A DNA stretch of 64,000 bases from Lamellibrachia satsuma (taxonomy: Eukaryota > Annelida > Polychaeta > Sabellida > Siboglinidae). The DNA is taken from contig BSQZ01000039.1 of assembly GCA_033239005.1 (NCBI GenBank), positions 3,149,816 to 3,213,815 of the forward strand, written 5' to 3'. Shown piece after piece: positions 23,063 to 35,569 of the stretch. The notes beneath the pieces are model-generated. The model had not been told where the DNA came from. It saw nothing but the letters and a program-made list of their open reading frames with translations, and searched no databases. Made by a program: the position numbers and the translations under genes. The number at the start of each line of letters is the position of its first letter. Within the stretch, counting starts at the first letter, position 1.

Positions 23063-23375
23063 ACTCTAGTACTCTACTGAATGCTTTAGAAGCATCAAGT
23101 GATAAAACATGTATAGTATTACCATTATTTATATAATATGATATAGTTTCTCTTACCATAAAAGTACACACTGTTGTGGATAAGCCATCTTTAAGTCCAA
23201 ATTGTAAATCTGACGTGTCAAAAACTTCGGTTTGTTGTTTGATTATAATGGGATCATTAAGCTTGCCAATGAACCTATATAAGATCAACGCCCTATAGTT
23301 ATCACAGCCATGATCGTATTTCTTTTATCTTTCTCAAGTGGCACCATAGTACCTATCAGTAACTAGAGAGTTTTT
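23063..23375 (-). pseudogene. LINE RT N-terminal fragment
   Basis: Minus-strand translation gives ILYRFIGKLNDPIIIKQQ, then DLQFGLKDGLSTTVCTFMV and a segment ending in LSLDASKAFSRV. These are the first RT motifs (NYRxI, QFGFKxGxSTT, LDASKAFDRV) of a LINE. The sequence is cut on the 3' side by the CA microsatellite and on the 5' side by the inverted-repeat unit at 23,363. Only this fragment remains. Confidence 0.75.
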
Positions 23376-23410
23376 GCAAGCGCAACGATCTCGGCTCCCT
23401 TCCCGATCCC
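23363..23410. repeat. Inverted repeat, left partner
   Basis: TAGAGAGTTTTTGCAAGCGC through TTCCCGATC is matched in reverse complement at 28,870-28,917 with a few mismatches. The pair encloses the hAT transposase gene. A partial second copy (TAGAGTTTTTGCAACACGCG) follows at 23,456-23,475. Confidence 0.6.
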
Positions 23411-23479
23411 GATCTCGCGCGCGATCAGTGCGATGAATAGGAGATCGGGGACCGAGTAGAGTTTTTGCAACACGCGCAA

Positions 23480-25154
23480 ATGTAACCCGATCTACGCGGA
23501 TGGCACCATCTACATCTACCTTAAGTTTTATTGTATTGTCCCACAAATTACATGTTTACTTAGAGCAGGTGCTATTTCTCATTTGATTCCCAAATAAGAT
23601 CATCATACCTTGTAATTTTTAAAGTGAAAGTAAGTCTGAAGAATAAATAAATTATAATATATTTCTTTGTTTATATGTGTAAATTTATATCAAAACATTT
23701 CGGTTTTATATGAACTGAACAATTAATTAAATTCAGCTAAATTTGCAGACTTTCCAATTCCAATTAAATTCCAATACAATTCCAAATCAATCTGTATTGA
23801 TTTTTATCACACAATGTTTGGATCAATTCAACTCCAATTAAGATTTGACGACCACCCGGATTTTAAATTACACCCCAAAATTTACACACGTCCATCATCC
23901 ATTATAATTACACAACCTCGGGTCTAGATAACAGACATGACAAGAAAAAATTTACAATGGGGCATTCTGTCTCAAATCAATCAAAAATAAGACATTCTTC
24001 TGGCACTCGCATTTTTGGATTCTACCAACCGTTTACCAATTAATGTATTGGTCTGTGTAACCACACATGTCAAACCATAGGGATGTAGCTAGATTAATTT
24101 CTGAGTTACGATCATTTCCACTGTCTGCAAAATTTATTTTGCATAAGTAAAAATTTTAGAATTCTGCATAGACAGTGTGTACCAATATATCTACATTTTC
24201 AGCAAATTTCAGATTCAGATAAATAACTTAAAAACTTCTTAAGTTAGACACACATGATAAAATAATCTAGAACTACGTATTCAAACGGTTTTTCTTGCAT
24301 TTGACATCAATATTTACATAGTTTTCTTACTACAGATGGAATAGGTATAAAATCACCAAGTTGATATTGTGTTGTAATGTGAAGCGTCCATAAAAAAAAT
24401 TCAAACATTAAGCCTTTTGAATAGGGAATCCAAATATGGTGTATTGCACTGGCACTTTTGGCTGATATGCATAGGCCACTTTTAACTGTTTACCAACAAC
24501 ATAGAAACTTTAAAGTTCTCATATATGTAGTATGTGTGTTACTGATCCAAATAAAATTTTAAACTCTTTCGATTGCTCAATCTCACTTTTCTAAAACACA
24601 CACATTCAATGCCAATCGTAGATTATGGGAGAATTTATGTACAGTAGTAAGTCTGTTACTATCTAGCATCTACAAATGATAGAGAATAACCATGCCAAAA
24701 TATCAGTTCTTGCAAAAATAGTTTTTGTGTTATTTGTATTTTAAACAGAACAAGAAATATTCATGATATCCGAAAGTATAAAGTAAAAACACTTGTTTGT
24801 ATGGTTGCATGTCCAAAATTCGTTGGTCGCACAATTCCGTGGCAATGCGTTGTTTTATCGTTCGTTCTGCAACTAGCTGTTGGTCATTGGAGGTCAGTGT
24901 TTATGCTGAACTGACAGTTGCAGTTGTGGGCATCGTATCACTACACAATTTGAATTTATTTATGAAAATAATAGTCGGATAGTTAGGCTAACCTTTCATA
25001 TGCGAACAAATCAAAAGGTGCACGAGTCGAAGACGAAGTTAGGAAACTGGAGTATATATCATAGAAAAAAAACAATATAGAATGTTAACCATAACTGTTT
25101 GTTTCTGCATTGTACATCATTTCAGTACACTTCAGCTGGAAGTTGTGGTCTAGT
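23480..25154. other. Stretch without recognisable gene
   Basis: AT-rich noncoding sequence with no recognisable frame. It probably includes the 3' part of the hAT element. Confidence 0.4.
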
Positions 25155-25877
25155 TTATGCCATAGGACTGACATACATGTCAACCTGTGAGGATCCAAAT
25201 GACTGAGACTTTTTCCACTCGACGAGGCACGCGCGCGCACGTCTGCACCGACGTGGTGCGCGCGTTGCACGCGTCCAATCGCTCTCGCACACTCCAAACA
25301 CAACACTCATGTAACCCATTATATCCCACAGCATGACAAACAAAAGGCATCTAGTGAACTTATGTACATTTATATACAGAACATGTGTGTCAGCAGTGAT
25401 TAAGCAATTAAGGTGTATTCCTGTGAAGCAGGTTGTAGTATTTCTGTCAAGCAGGTTGTAATTAATTGTGGCTTTTTTGGACATATGCAGCACAGTCGCG
25501 GGTGGCTCATATGAGTGAGTGTCTGCCGTACTGTTTACCTTCACTGATAGAAGGGCAGCGATGGTGTCCTGGGCCACCTCCGAGCGGTGCTCCGTGTCTA
25601 TCTTGTTGACCATGGAGAAAACCCGCTCTGAGTCGGCGTTGCTGTGGGGCATGAGTAGATAAATCTTCACTACGGCTGAGAGGGTGGCGAAGGGATGATC
25701 TCCCCCTGCAGTGGTGCGTGTCGCCATGGCGGCCCAGAACGCATCCAAGCCCCCATCCATCGGTGGCAGTTCTGCGTCCGTAGCCATGGCGAACTCCATG
25801 AATTCCGCCCGCAGGGTATCATAGTAGTCCTCCTGGAGCAGGTGTTCTGGCAAACGTTTGGCCATATCGAACACTGA
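25155..25877 (-). CDS. hAT transposase, C-terminal exon
   Basis: The open frame starts just after the acceptor TGTGTTTCAG. It contains MAKRLPEHLLQEDYYDTLRA, then KIYLLMPHSNADSERVFSMV and AALLSVKVN. The hAT family dimerisation domain ends about there, and the remaining 90 or so codons to the stop at 25,155 are probably run-on into element 3' sequence. An alternative acceptor 60 bases upstream carries nearly the same TTTGGTGTGTTTCAGTG-like sequence. Confidence 0.7.
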   Translation of the reverse strand, partial: SVFDMAKRLPEHLLQEDYYDTLRAEFMEFAMATDAELPPMDGGLDAFWAAMATRTTAGGDHPFATLSAVVKIYLLMPHSNADSERVFSMVNKIDTEHRSEVAQDTIAALLSVKVNSTADTHSYEPPATVLHMSKKATINYNLLDRNTTTCFTGIHLNCLITADTHVLYINVHKFTRCLLFVMLWDIMGYMSVVFGVCESDWTRATRAPRRCRRARACLVEWKKSQSFGSSQVDMYVSPMA

Positions 25878-28280
25878 AACACACCAAAGCAAAGCACTCA
25901 ATACAAATAAAGCAGAACGCTTCATGCAGTCTCCCTGAGCACCAGATCCAGCACTGAAACACACGAAAACATTACAAGAAAGAACATACATACCTTATTA
26001 TGTAATGTGCTTAGTTTAGTACTGTTAGTTTGTTAACTCTCCTATTTATATCAATAAATTTTCTATAAGTTGTCAGAATTGACGATGCATGTCTGTATGT
26101 ACCTGTGTTTGGGGTGAAATTCTCTCTCAGATCTGGGCGGAGGACCTCCAACTCAATTAGCAGCTGATTGTTGTAGGGCAGTTTCTTTACCATCTTGGTC
26201 ACCAGAGCAGCGTAGAAAAGACGAACACTCCTGAGTGACAATTAACAATAAACATAATGTAGATAAACTTGCTGCTGCACACAATGTTGATGATTACCCT
26301 GTAGTCCAAAGTAGAATGACATTTCTTATTTGCAGGTTAATTGTGTGAATGACTGGATTGGCAGGCACGTAAAAATCACATTTCATTTATAGGTTATGTC
26401 TTCGCTGTTCGCATAAATTGATACAAATCTAATTAACTATAAAGTGACTCACTGGAAGAAACGAGCCCGTACATCATCGCTGATGTGCAGAGCACCCTCT
26501 GCGTCTATGGCGTCAACCTCCTCAACCGCAGTCTCCGCCTCTGCGTGCTGCAGGTGATCCCTCGCACGCTGCCCAATGTCCAGGTCGTCGTCCTCCACCT
26601 GCTTGGTGCAGTCCACCTTGTCGAGGTCGTCACCGGCGTCCCGGATAGCTTGCCAGTTGGACGAAGCGTGCCATCATGACTTTGATGAGGCACCGTGATT
26701 CGCCAGCCACGAAGGCCACCTTGCTGCCATTGCCAGTCTGAAGTCAGACATACAAGTAGATACAGAACACACAGCGAATGCCATCGATAGCAGCAAGAGG
26801 ACAACTTCAACTTGGGTCTATTGTGAAATGTGTTTTTATAAGTGTTATGCTGCACAGCACAAAGAAAGTATTGTCACGTGTAGACTATTATATAACCATA
26901 AAAATATGAATGATATTAGTTCATGGTACCAGTACTATCTATGTCAAAACTGGTGAGCAGTAATATTTATCCAAATAACTATTTAAGTCGGATCATATCA
27001 GCAAAATCCGAAGCAAAGTACACACCTGAAACAAGGCGTTGAACTTGTTCATAGGCACCACGATGAACGCCAGGAAGAGCAGGTGAAGACGCAACAGCTC
27101 TCCCCGGAACGCCTCTGCGCAGCGCTTGACCCTGCTCGCCTTCTCCGCCTCCGGATGGCTGTCAAAGTACGCACGCAGCGCAGCGTACTGGCTGAGGAGA
27201 CGCTGCACGCAGGGGAAAAGAGAGAGCCACCGGGTCTCGCAGGGCTTCAGGATGCCTTGGCTCAGCGCTCCAGTGAACTCCTGCGTTCCCTTAAACTCCT
27301 CCCGACGCTTTGCACTGAAAACCATTTCGAGTAGTGACATTCAAGTGAACATGTGGGACACGGGTCAACATCATCAGCCCCGCCCACAAGTCAGATTATA
27401 AATACCTGTTATGAAAGTGATAGAACACGTCGATGAGGAGTTCGTCAATCGGTAGCAGGAGTTTCTTACAGGCGTCCACCACACAGAGGTTTTCTAGGTG
27501 GCAGATGCAGCCCAGGTCGATCAACTTCGGCTGTTTCTCCCGCAGTCGTAAGAGGACGCTGTTGCGTTCGCCGACCATCGAGTTGGTATTGTCGGAGGCA
27601 TATCCGACCATGTTGCGAGAACTAAAAAACAACACCATCATAACTACACCAATTCAATCATAGAGCATCCAACACAACATTTTATAGTGAAGATGCAACA
27701 GAACCATGCCGCATTCAAGGTATATTACAGGACCTGAAAAACAACCTTTCAAAAATTACCACACATATTCAACCCTAATCACATTTCATATTATTGCCAG
27801 GTGTGTCAATACTAACCTCAAACATGCCTCGATGATCGCAAACATGTTCTCGCCGGTGCCAATGTTGCATGTCGGCAGAGCGAGGAACTTTGTCAGGCTG
27901 CACGATGCACCCTCTTCAAAAACACCTATTACTGCCTATAATTTCAGTCAACAGTTAAAATACGTTCGCTTACTTAATTATGCAGTAACAAATCCGGTAC
28001 ATCATGTGTTGCAAATAACGTCAGTTATGGGACAAAAATCATAGTAGCATCCGTCACTAGTTTTAAAACGTAGGTAAGAACCAAAAAATGGAATGAATAT
28101 CTTACCTGAGCCAATACCGAAATCGCTTCGGCAAAGCCGACTCAGGGCATAAGCGTTGACCTTGTGGCTCCTCTTGCCTGACCTTCTTTAACCCAACTGT
28201 CCTGGAACTGTGTTATGTATCTTTATTTTCTTTGGTGGTGATGCATTCCGCTCGGGTGACATGTTGTTACGCTTCTTCAT
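25450..28280 (-). pseudogene. Multi-exon hAT transposase
   Basis: Exon-like blocks occur in order on the minus strand. First is ATG at 28,280 with a MKKRNNMSPERN start and a broken CRSDFGIGSG zinc-type region ending at a GTAAG donor. Next come a TKFLALPTCNIGTGENMF exon near 27,813-27,905, SRNMVGYASDNTNSMVGERN (27,396-27,641), ILKPCETRWLSLFPCVQRLL (26,993-27,340), and an acidic exon near 26,459-26,743 starting after TGACTTCAG. The last holds the C-terminal dimerisation motif LMPHSNADSERVFSMVNKI (to about 25,450). ASDxxxxM, CxTRWLSL and HSNAxxERVFS are diagnostic of hAT transposases. The first exon has frameshifts, so this copy is likely dead. The enzyme would excise and insert the element in the nucleus. 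Confidence 0.75.
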
Positions 28281-28869
28281 CGTGCGGAAATAAGATCGCG
28301 AATGAGCGCGCACTTTGCCGTGAGACCAGGATGTAGGTCAAGCGTTCGCGAGAGAACCAAAATGTTGAAAAGGAACGAAAAGTTCGTTCCGTTTTTATAG
28401 TTAAAATAAAAAATTGTACGTAAATTTTTTTTTTCCGCCGTGACCGTCAAATGACGGATATTTTCGTCTCCGTGACGGAGGTTTTCAGCGAAGTTGAAAT
28501 GACGGAGTCTCCGTACGAATGACGGAGGGTTGACATGTATGGACTGATCTACAATGTGATGTCTAAATCTAAGTCTTCGGTGCCGTCGATTGTTTCATGT
28601 AGTTTTGTTTACCTTAGACAGTGCGCACTTAAAATTCTTTTTCCCGATGCACTGAGCCCATTGGCAACTAAAACAGGGCAACTAATCAGTGCACAACAAA
28701 CTTACGTACACTTGCTATAGATTTATTATTTTCATTCAACCATAATTTCAACGTATTATAGATAAGGAGACCACTAACCGATTGAATCTGCGAGCTCGGT
28801 GTTTTCCCTATCTCATAAACCCGACCCCGATGATATAAACACAATAAGCGATGACGTAGCACGCATAGC
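28281..28869. other. hAT 5' flank with TGACGGAG words
   Basis: Noncoding sequence with repeated GACGGAG words near 28,450-28,530. No gene is seen. Confidence 0.35.
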
Positions 28870-28917
28870 GAGATCGGGAAGGATCCGAGATCGGTGCGCT
28901 TGCAAAAAAGTCTCTAC
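28870..28917. repeat. Inverted repeat, right partner
   Basis: Reverse-complement partner of 23,363-23,410. No matching 8-bp flanks could be found on the two sides, so the pair may be true ends with decayed duplications or two separate small elements. Confidence 0.55.
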
Positions 28918-29299
28918 TCACTTAGATATACACCACGAGTAAGCATGTCATTGTAGAGCAAGGTTAACGCTTTAAACATATTTTCAGTACCATGTATAAT
29001 GTGGTTAGAAAATATGCCATTTTCTTTTTTTTTTGCAATTTACACATTACTTGAGATCATCAATGTAGACACCTTGCTGCTGATGGCAGTTGTGACCATC
29101 GTCATTATCATCATTGTCATACACACACATATTAATAACAATATTGTCAACTCTACTTTTTAATAAGTGCATATGATTTTCATAAAATCCAACAGAATTG
29201 TACAATTGTTCAAACTTTTATGAAAATAAATCAGCAATATCTTTTGAACATATATGACATTAGGCAGAAAATGACAAGATTTTTTAAAACTATGCACCT
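28918..29299. other. Stretch without recognisable gene
   Basis: AT-rich, with no frames of note. Confidence 0.4.
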
Positions 29300-29895
29300 C
29301 TTTCCATTAGTTAAGATCATTACCCACACTAATAGCTTCAGCCATTCTATTGATTTTTTTAATCCTTGTTACATATTTCACAGTGTAGTGATACCTGACT
29401 CGAGTACGCCTCATGATATCGGCTACTTCACCATTATGTGGCCTACCACACTGCACCCAAATATCATACCAGAACAAGGAAGTATATTGTTGAGCCTGTA
29501 CATGTTCGTTCCAACCAGATATCACCTTGCTGCTCCCTTTCTTGGCACCCGTCTTTGGCAAACACATCTGAGGCAACAATGCAACAGTTTACAACAGTAT
29601 TATACAACTCAGAGAAAAAAACCTGTGTGCATTTTACATTGGTAATCAACACAACTAACAGCATCATGATTAAAATCAATACTTATCAAGCTCATGTTTT
29701 TAATTATCAATGTGTACATTTATGCCACGCTATACTCGTTTTACATTTACGTTCAAATGTTTCATGAGATGACATATCTATTTGCATTCCAAGACATAAT
29801 GGAAGATGATCATAAAAATCAATGTTCGTAAACACTGATTCACATTTGATAATTGATTCAAGCAAGTTCTGTGTTAGCATAAACTGGTCTATCAT
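29300..29895 (-). pseudogene. LINE endonuclease/linker fragment
   Basis: The upstream frame (29,707-29,895) carries FMLTQNLLESIIKCESVF and NIDFYDHLPLCL, resembling the end of an APE-type endonuclease (SDHxPL). The next frame (29,307-29,579) has a GWNEHVQAQQYTSLFWYDIW block, then CGRPHNGEVADIMRRTR and VRYHYTVKYV. This is the linker between endonuclease and RT in one LINE lineage. A frameshift lies between them, and the RT is absent. Confidence 0.7.
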
Positions 29896-31160
29896 TTACT
29901 TACAGCCATTGCTCTTTGAGCAATTATCTGTCCTCGGCAGTAGCTGCGCACACAAATGGGCCCTGTTGCTAAATTGAATCCAACAGTCTGACGAGATCGA
30001 GTGCAATGTGTGGGGAGCGTCTGTTGCTTTGTTTGTAGCTGCCGCCACGCATGGCTGAACGCCGGTTCCACCCGCCACCGTGATTTTGTCGGTGGAGAGA
30101 TGGATACTGCGCGATGTATTATTCTGTTTCTTAATCCCTACTCATACACTTATTTCGAGAAAACAGTCGGCAAACGCCAACACTCGGGAAAGCAAACGTA
30201 TAACATGCCGCTAACAAACACAGTGGTCGCTATCTAAATATAGCCAACGGAAGCGTCCGCAGCACGGCTAAGATAAGTTAATCGTTGAGTGGTGACGCCA
30301 CCTGGCGAATCTCAACCAAACGTTTCAAAGCACTTTTAAAAGAGTGGTTGTTAAACTAAGCCAGGCACTGCAATAGCGATGTGTAAAATAATTTCCAGTG
30401 GGGAAATATCCCAATAGACAAGTTCAGTGACTAATTAAGGTAATATATCTCCGCGTCAGGGACACGAGGCAGCAAATAAAGGTAGCGTTGGATGGAGAGA
30501 AACTTTCAAATGGGCCCTTCATCAACAAAAACAGCTCGTTTTTACACTTTGGTTGGTACTTTTCTAAAATCCGGACCCACTTCAATTTATCTCTTATTAA
30601 CATGCAACATGTACAGTAACCGTGCACAATGCATGCACTATATGTACTGAAGTACGGATTCTGTATTAAACATGTTGTGCGTGAAAACACATTTAATCCC
30701 CTTTTTCGAAGCTCGAATTAGCCTATTTCACCTGCACTGAACGGCATATTGCCTCCTTTATTCCCAAGATGGCGAATACTACAACCGAGAACAAATTTCG
30801 CATCACATATTTCTTTGTAAATGTTACTAAGTCGCAAAATATTGAACCTAGTAGTGTCAACTGTGAAACATAGTAATCTGACATCTAAAGGCGATATATA
30901 TATATATATATATATATATACTTGGGGAAGTGCCGCTTGTAATTTTGATATGTAGTGGCACTGTTGACATTTAAAAAGTCATTAGTTGATTCCTATGATA
31001 ATGTCGTCTGCCCGTGAATCAATTTATGAGAAAAAAACACATATAAAACAGCACAGACATGACCTAGGTTTCGATTCGTGCGGCAGGTGGTCACGTGCTG
31101 CCATCGTTGAAAACTCAAATTAGCCATAATTTTGTTTTCTTTTACACAGAACGTCAAAAA
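29896..31160. other. Stretch without recognisable gene
   Basis: No recognisable coding sequence. An (AT)n tract lies at about 30,893-30,920. Confidence 0.4.
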
Positions 31161-31164
31161 CGGT

Positions 31165-31905
31165 AGATAGAGTGGAAGGATATTTTTGGCAGATATGGAC
31201 TGAGAGTAGTCTGGAGTAGACGGGGTCCTTTCGACAGGGCAGCAGTTCAAAGATCTACATGTAAGACTGGAAGAAAAGAAACTGAAACAACGAGACTGCT
31301 TTGTATATCTGGATGTAGCTGTTTTGCGGAGACTGCATCGCGGAGACGGAGACTACAAGAAGGTGCGAATGCGTGAACGTAGGTGGAAGGGATGATGGGA
31401 GACAGACATGTATATTGGAAGCTAAAAGGTTAGAAACTTAGCTCATGCGCAACACCAGCCTATCTTCCATGGCGATGAAGGAAAACAACAAGAAAAACTG
31501 TAAGTTTGAGTGAATAACTGGGTGAGAAGATATGCGGGCGTGGAAGAAAATACAAGCGAAGAATGGAGGAGCCGATGAAGAGATTTTCAGGAGGAAGCTG
31601 GTAGGGAGCAGGGTAAAATTGTTTGGACATGGAAGGGGACGGTTGACGAAGAGAGCGAATGTGCTTACACTGGAGGGAAGGAGAAGAGGAATACCGATAC
31701 TGAGGACTGCGTGATTTGAGAGCGATTTGGGGGGAATATGGGGGAGGGGAAGGGGGAGTGGAGAAACATGGTAGAGATGGCAGTGAAACGGGATCAGGGA
31801 CGAAAAAGAGGGTGGATCGACGATCGGTATCGATGCCTGTCTGTAGAGCGTTTTCAATGTGCCCCGATTAAAGAGGTTTTGAATGTTTGATGCAGCGCGC
31901 TGCAG
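31165..31905 (+). pseudogene. LINE RT tail, copy 1
   Basis: The nucleotide sequence parallels 34,005-34,740: the TTTGGCAgATATGGACTGAGAGT block, the QRDxFVYL-type segment, a GGxLTKRAxVL-type segment and the GRRRGxP tail. It is a diverged, frameshifted second copy of the same LINE family as 33,590-34,765. Confidence 0.65.
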
Positions 31906-32350
31906 TGGACCCAATACTCGTCATGTCAGTAACATCTTAAAAACGTCATTTGACCAAATTCCGAAACCACCTCTCCTCTACCTAACCCACTGACCGACAG
32001 ATATATCGTTCATTGTGCAACTGCGTGTATGCGGTAATCAAATACATATTACCTTTCCTCGTTTTGCAAAGTAAATCTTACATATTTTTCTTTGTAACGC
32101 TTCAGCTTTGATTCTCACCCAAATGAAGCGGACTATCAGTAGATGTCGTCTGGTGCAGGCCAGTTCGTGCGAGACGATCGAGTGCAGCGAATAGGCCTAC
32201 CAGTGGCGGCGACACGCGGAAGCCTGTGGTAGTATTATACGGAACAATCTGTATTTAATTCCACTATTTTATATTTTTTATATACAGATTAATTTAGTTT
32301 AGCTTCAAAGCGTGATTGCTTCACAGGCTGACATGTTACGTGTTTTGCAG

Positions 32351-33241
32351 ATCGAGCAACTGAAGGACGGACAACGGCAACCTCCACTATATGCGTAAAA
32401 TGGAACAGGGAAAGTCTGGCAATTACTTCAAGTGGCTTAAGTCGCACAACATTGTAGACGGCCATGAACGTAGCATCGTCTTGCATTACATGTCTAAGAC
32501 GTCGACGTGTTTAGAGCCGAAGCCGAACGCGGGACATGTGTCACTCGTTTATATGGGACGGACGGGCAACATGATGTATCAGGACGTGACTACGGCCAGT
32601 TCGTTGCGAGTACCGCATACGACAGACACGCCGAATACCTCGATCCTCAAAATGATGTTGAACTCATCGGGACTATGAGGAGCTGGAAGTATTTTGGACA
32701 CGTGATGTTCGATCTCGTTCGCAGCCACTTCCGTTTTCGCAACATCGTCGAACGAGAAGCAGACTCGTTTCTGCGGAGATCTATGGCGCGATTCCACCTC
32801 TCGCAATCAGATGTGGCAGTCATCGCAGTGCACATCCGGCGTACAGATTTATTGCGTAGGCGTCTGAGAGAGAGACGTTTGTATTCGGTACCGGACAAAC
32901 AATACCCCAGCCATGCAGTGAACTTTTTCAACCGCCTCTTCAGCAATAAGACGATGTACGTCGTTTGTTCGGATGATATCAAATGGTCAAAGATTAACTT
33001 TGTGATAACAAGACCGACGGCTTTCTCGATAAGACACAGTGCAGACGTTGACTATGCCATTGTCTCTCGCTGCAACCACAGCATCATCACCATCGGCACA
33101 TTTGGAGAGTTGTCAGCATACCTGGCCGGTGGTGTTACTGTCTACTACAGATTCGGATCTCCGACACACCCCCCAGTCAGCGTCCTCCATCCAGTCGCGA
33201 AAACGGACGATCCTAGAACAGGGTGGGTATCGCTATCTTAG
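32351..33241 (+). pseudogene. Alpha-1,2-fucosyltransferase-like (GT11), frameshifted
   Basis: GT11 enzymes transfer fucose from GDP-fucose to galactose in the Golgi. The first part (frame of 32,391-32,678) has VYMGRTGNMMYQ, the GT11 N-terminal GRxGNxMxQ motif. The main frame (32,507-33,241) has TMRSWKYFGH, the nucleotide-sugar motif AVHIRRTDLL, then VVCSDDIKWSKIN, RCNHSIITIGTFGELSAYLAGG, and VYYRFG near the C-terminus. The two frames are offset, and the segment between the motifs is about 30-40 residues shorter than usual, so there is a frameshift plus an internal loss, or a missed intron. An acceptor-like TTTTGCAG ends at 32,350, so the membrane anchor may lie on an upstream exon not seen here. 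The catalytic region is otherwise well preserved. Confidence 0.8.
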
Positions 33242-33589
33242 CTTTTGGCAGAGTGACTCTGGTCGGTTCGCCGATGCGTGATTTTCCAGTAATGAACGCT
33301 GGTAAATGGCGATAGTTAATGTTTAAATTCGTATATAAGATATATGAATAACTTATAAGAATAGATAGGCCCTACCTAAAATATTTATCAAATAACAATT
33401 GATAGATCTCCTATTTGGAACACCTTGTGAACACTATTGTAAAGCTTATGTGAATTACAAGAAAAAGAATTCTTTATATTTGACCCATCAAACATTTAAA
33501 ATTATAAACATGTCCATGTGCCATTAATACATTTATAATTTAAAATGTTTGATGGGTCAAAATGTTTGATTATATTTACATACATACGA

Positions 33590-34765
33590 CACAGTTCTAA
33601 GCGATATGGCCATTGCCACGTTGATGTGGATGGGTGTCCCAGAGGCAGAGGTGAGGATGGCCGAAGACACATGTGAAGAGACAAAAGGTAGAGTAGTGTG
33701 CGGACCGGGAATATCGGAGGAATTCAGAGTGGATAGGTGTCCCAGAGGCAGAGGTGAGGATGGCCGAAGACACATGTGAAGAGACAAAAGGTAGAGTAGT
33801 GTGCGGACCGGGAATATCGGAGGAATTTAGGGTGGACGTCAGCCTGAGACAGGGGAGTGCCCTAAGCCCACTGTTGTTCATTGCAGTAGTTGAGGTGATC
33901 AGCAGGAAAGCGAGTACAAGGGACATTCTCCGCACGTTGCTATACGCCGATGACCTGGCAGTAGTAGCAGACAGTGAGGCAGACCTTCAAGAGCGGTTGG
34001 TAGATTGGAAGGAAATCTTTGGCAAATATGGACTGAGAGTAAGTCTAGAGACGACGGGGGTGCTTTGGGTTGAGCAGCAGAAAAAAGATCTTCACATGAG
34101 ACTGGATGGGAAGAAACTGAACCAACGAGACAGCTTTGTATATCTGGGTGGAGCGGTTTGCGGAGACGGCAGCACGAAGACGGAAATCCGCAGAGGAGTA
34201 CAAGCTGGGGCAAGTGCGTGGAGGAAAGCGAAAGGGGTGATTGGAGATAGACACGTATATCGAAAGCTAAATGAAAAGGTTCTTAACTCATGCATAAAAC
34301 CAGCATAACTATACGGCCTAGAGACCTTGGCGATGATAGAAAAACAACAAGAGATACTGCAAGTTTGCGAGAATAACTGGGTGAGATAGCACGAGTGAAA
34401 AGAATCGACAAACGAAGAACGGAGGAGTTGAGGGTGGAAGATGGTGTGAAAGGGAGCTTCACAAAGAATTTGTGAGGAGCCGACAAAAGTGGGCTGGACA
34501 TGTCGAAAGAATGGAACGGATACGATTGATGATGAGACCGGATGTGCTTAGAATGGAGAGTAGAAGGAGAAGAGGAAGACCGAGACTGAAATGGGAGAAT
34601 GGGAATGCGAAGGGAATGGAGAACGAGGGCGAGGGATAGGGGGGAGTGGAGACAATTAGTGGAGACGGTAGTAAAACAGAACTAGTTATGAAGAAGAAGG
34701 GCAAACTTAAATCGACGACCGGTATCGGTGCCAGCCTCAACCCGGACTTCAGGGAAAGGAGGAGA
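33590..34765 (+). pseudogene. LINE RT, copy 2
   Basis: The open frame at 33,754-34,308 contains VDVSLRQGSALSPLLFIAVV and the catalytic TLLYADDLAVVADSEADLQ, followed by FGKYGLRVSLETTGVLWV and FVYLGGAVCGDGSTKTEIRR. After a frameshift near 34,308 come the tail segments ending in a Arg-rich GRPRLKW-like block near 34,580. This is a non-LTR RT with an intact YADD. The 5' part is missing, and the upstream 103 bases are tandemly duplicated. Confidence 0.8.
33634..33839 (+). repeat. 103-bp tandem duplication in LINE
   Basis: The block beginning GTGTCCCAGAGGCAGAGG occurs at 33,634 and again at 33,737, nearly identical. The 103-base period is not a multiple of three, so it breaks the frame. Confidence 0.85.
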
Positions 34766-34769
34766 ACAA

Positions 34770-35457
34770 CAACCATGTCAAATTATTATTTTACGTAGCA
34801 TAGTATAAGTGTATAAATATATGATAAACATGGCGTATGTAAATGTAAATAAAAAAATAGGGTCAGGAGACCCCCTAAAGGTGTTATCGAGGAGATACCT
34901 TGTAACCTAACATTAAGCTAAACCAATAGGTCGAACCAAATAAATTGTTCTAAGAAAAGAAAAAAACATAATATTATAATACCTTAGTGTGGAGGTACGT
35001 TTTAAAAAAGTGTGTGTGTGCTCGCGCGCATGCGTATTCTTGTGTCTGAGCATTTTCAAATGATACTATGTATTTGTAGTTAAGTCATCCTTGTTCAATA
35101 TATTGTTGACAGGTGGTGTCGTTTTCAGTTTTGCTAACTGTTACATACATGTATAGCAATTTGGCATTGTGCATGTAACTTGGTAATGTTGTTAAAGAAT
35201 AATGTATCACATATTTAGTCCATGTGGACTATGCGTACTAATATTTTCTTCGACTAATGCTGGTATGTAAAAATAAAACATTTATTTGCAAATTTGTGTT
35301 TAGTTCTATAGGTATACATTCCTCTCGTCATTACCGCGTCATAATTATGTATGTCATAGTTAAAAATTATGGCGATCTTTTACGTTCTCACCTAACCATG
35401 AAAATGACCACCTAGAGCACCCAAACTTCTCCTCATATATCTACTATACATATACAC
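34770..35457. other. Stretch without recognisable gene
   Basis: AT-rich noncoding flank. Confidence 0.4.
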
Positions 35458-35569
35458 ATGTCACGTGGTCAAAAACGAACATTTACTTTCTCAAAACGAT
35501 CAAAATTACAAAAGAATTTAACCAAAACATCGCCACCTCCTACGGCGCCTACTCGTAGCGCCAAGGAGG

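Noticed and set aside
22737..23080. His/Thr-rich frames in the CA tract
   Set aside because: Microsatellite artefact. Only the flanking LINE part is meaningful.
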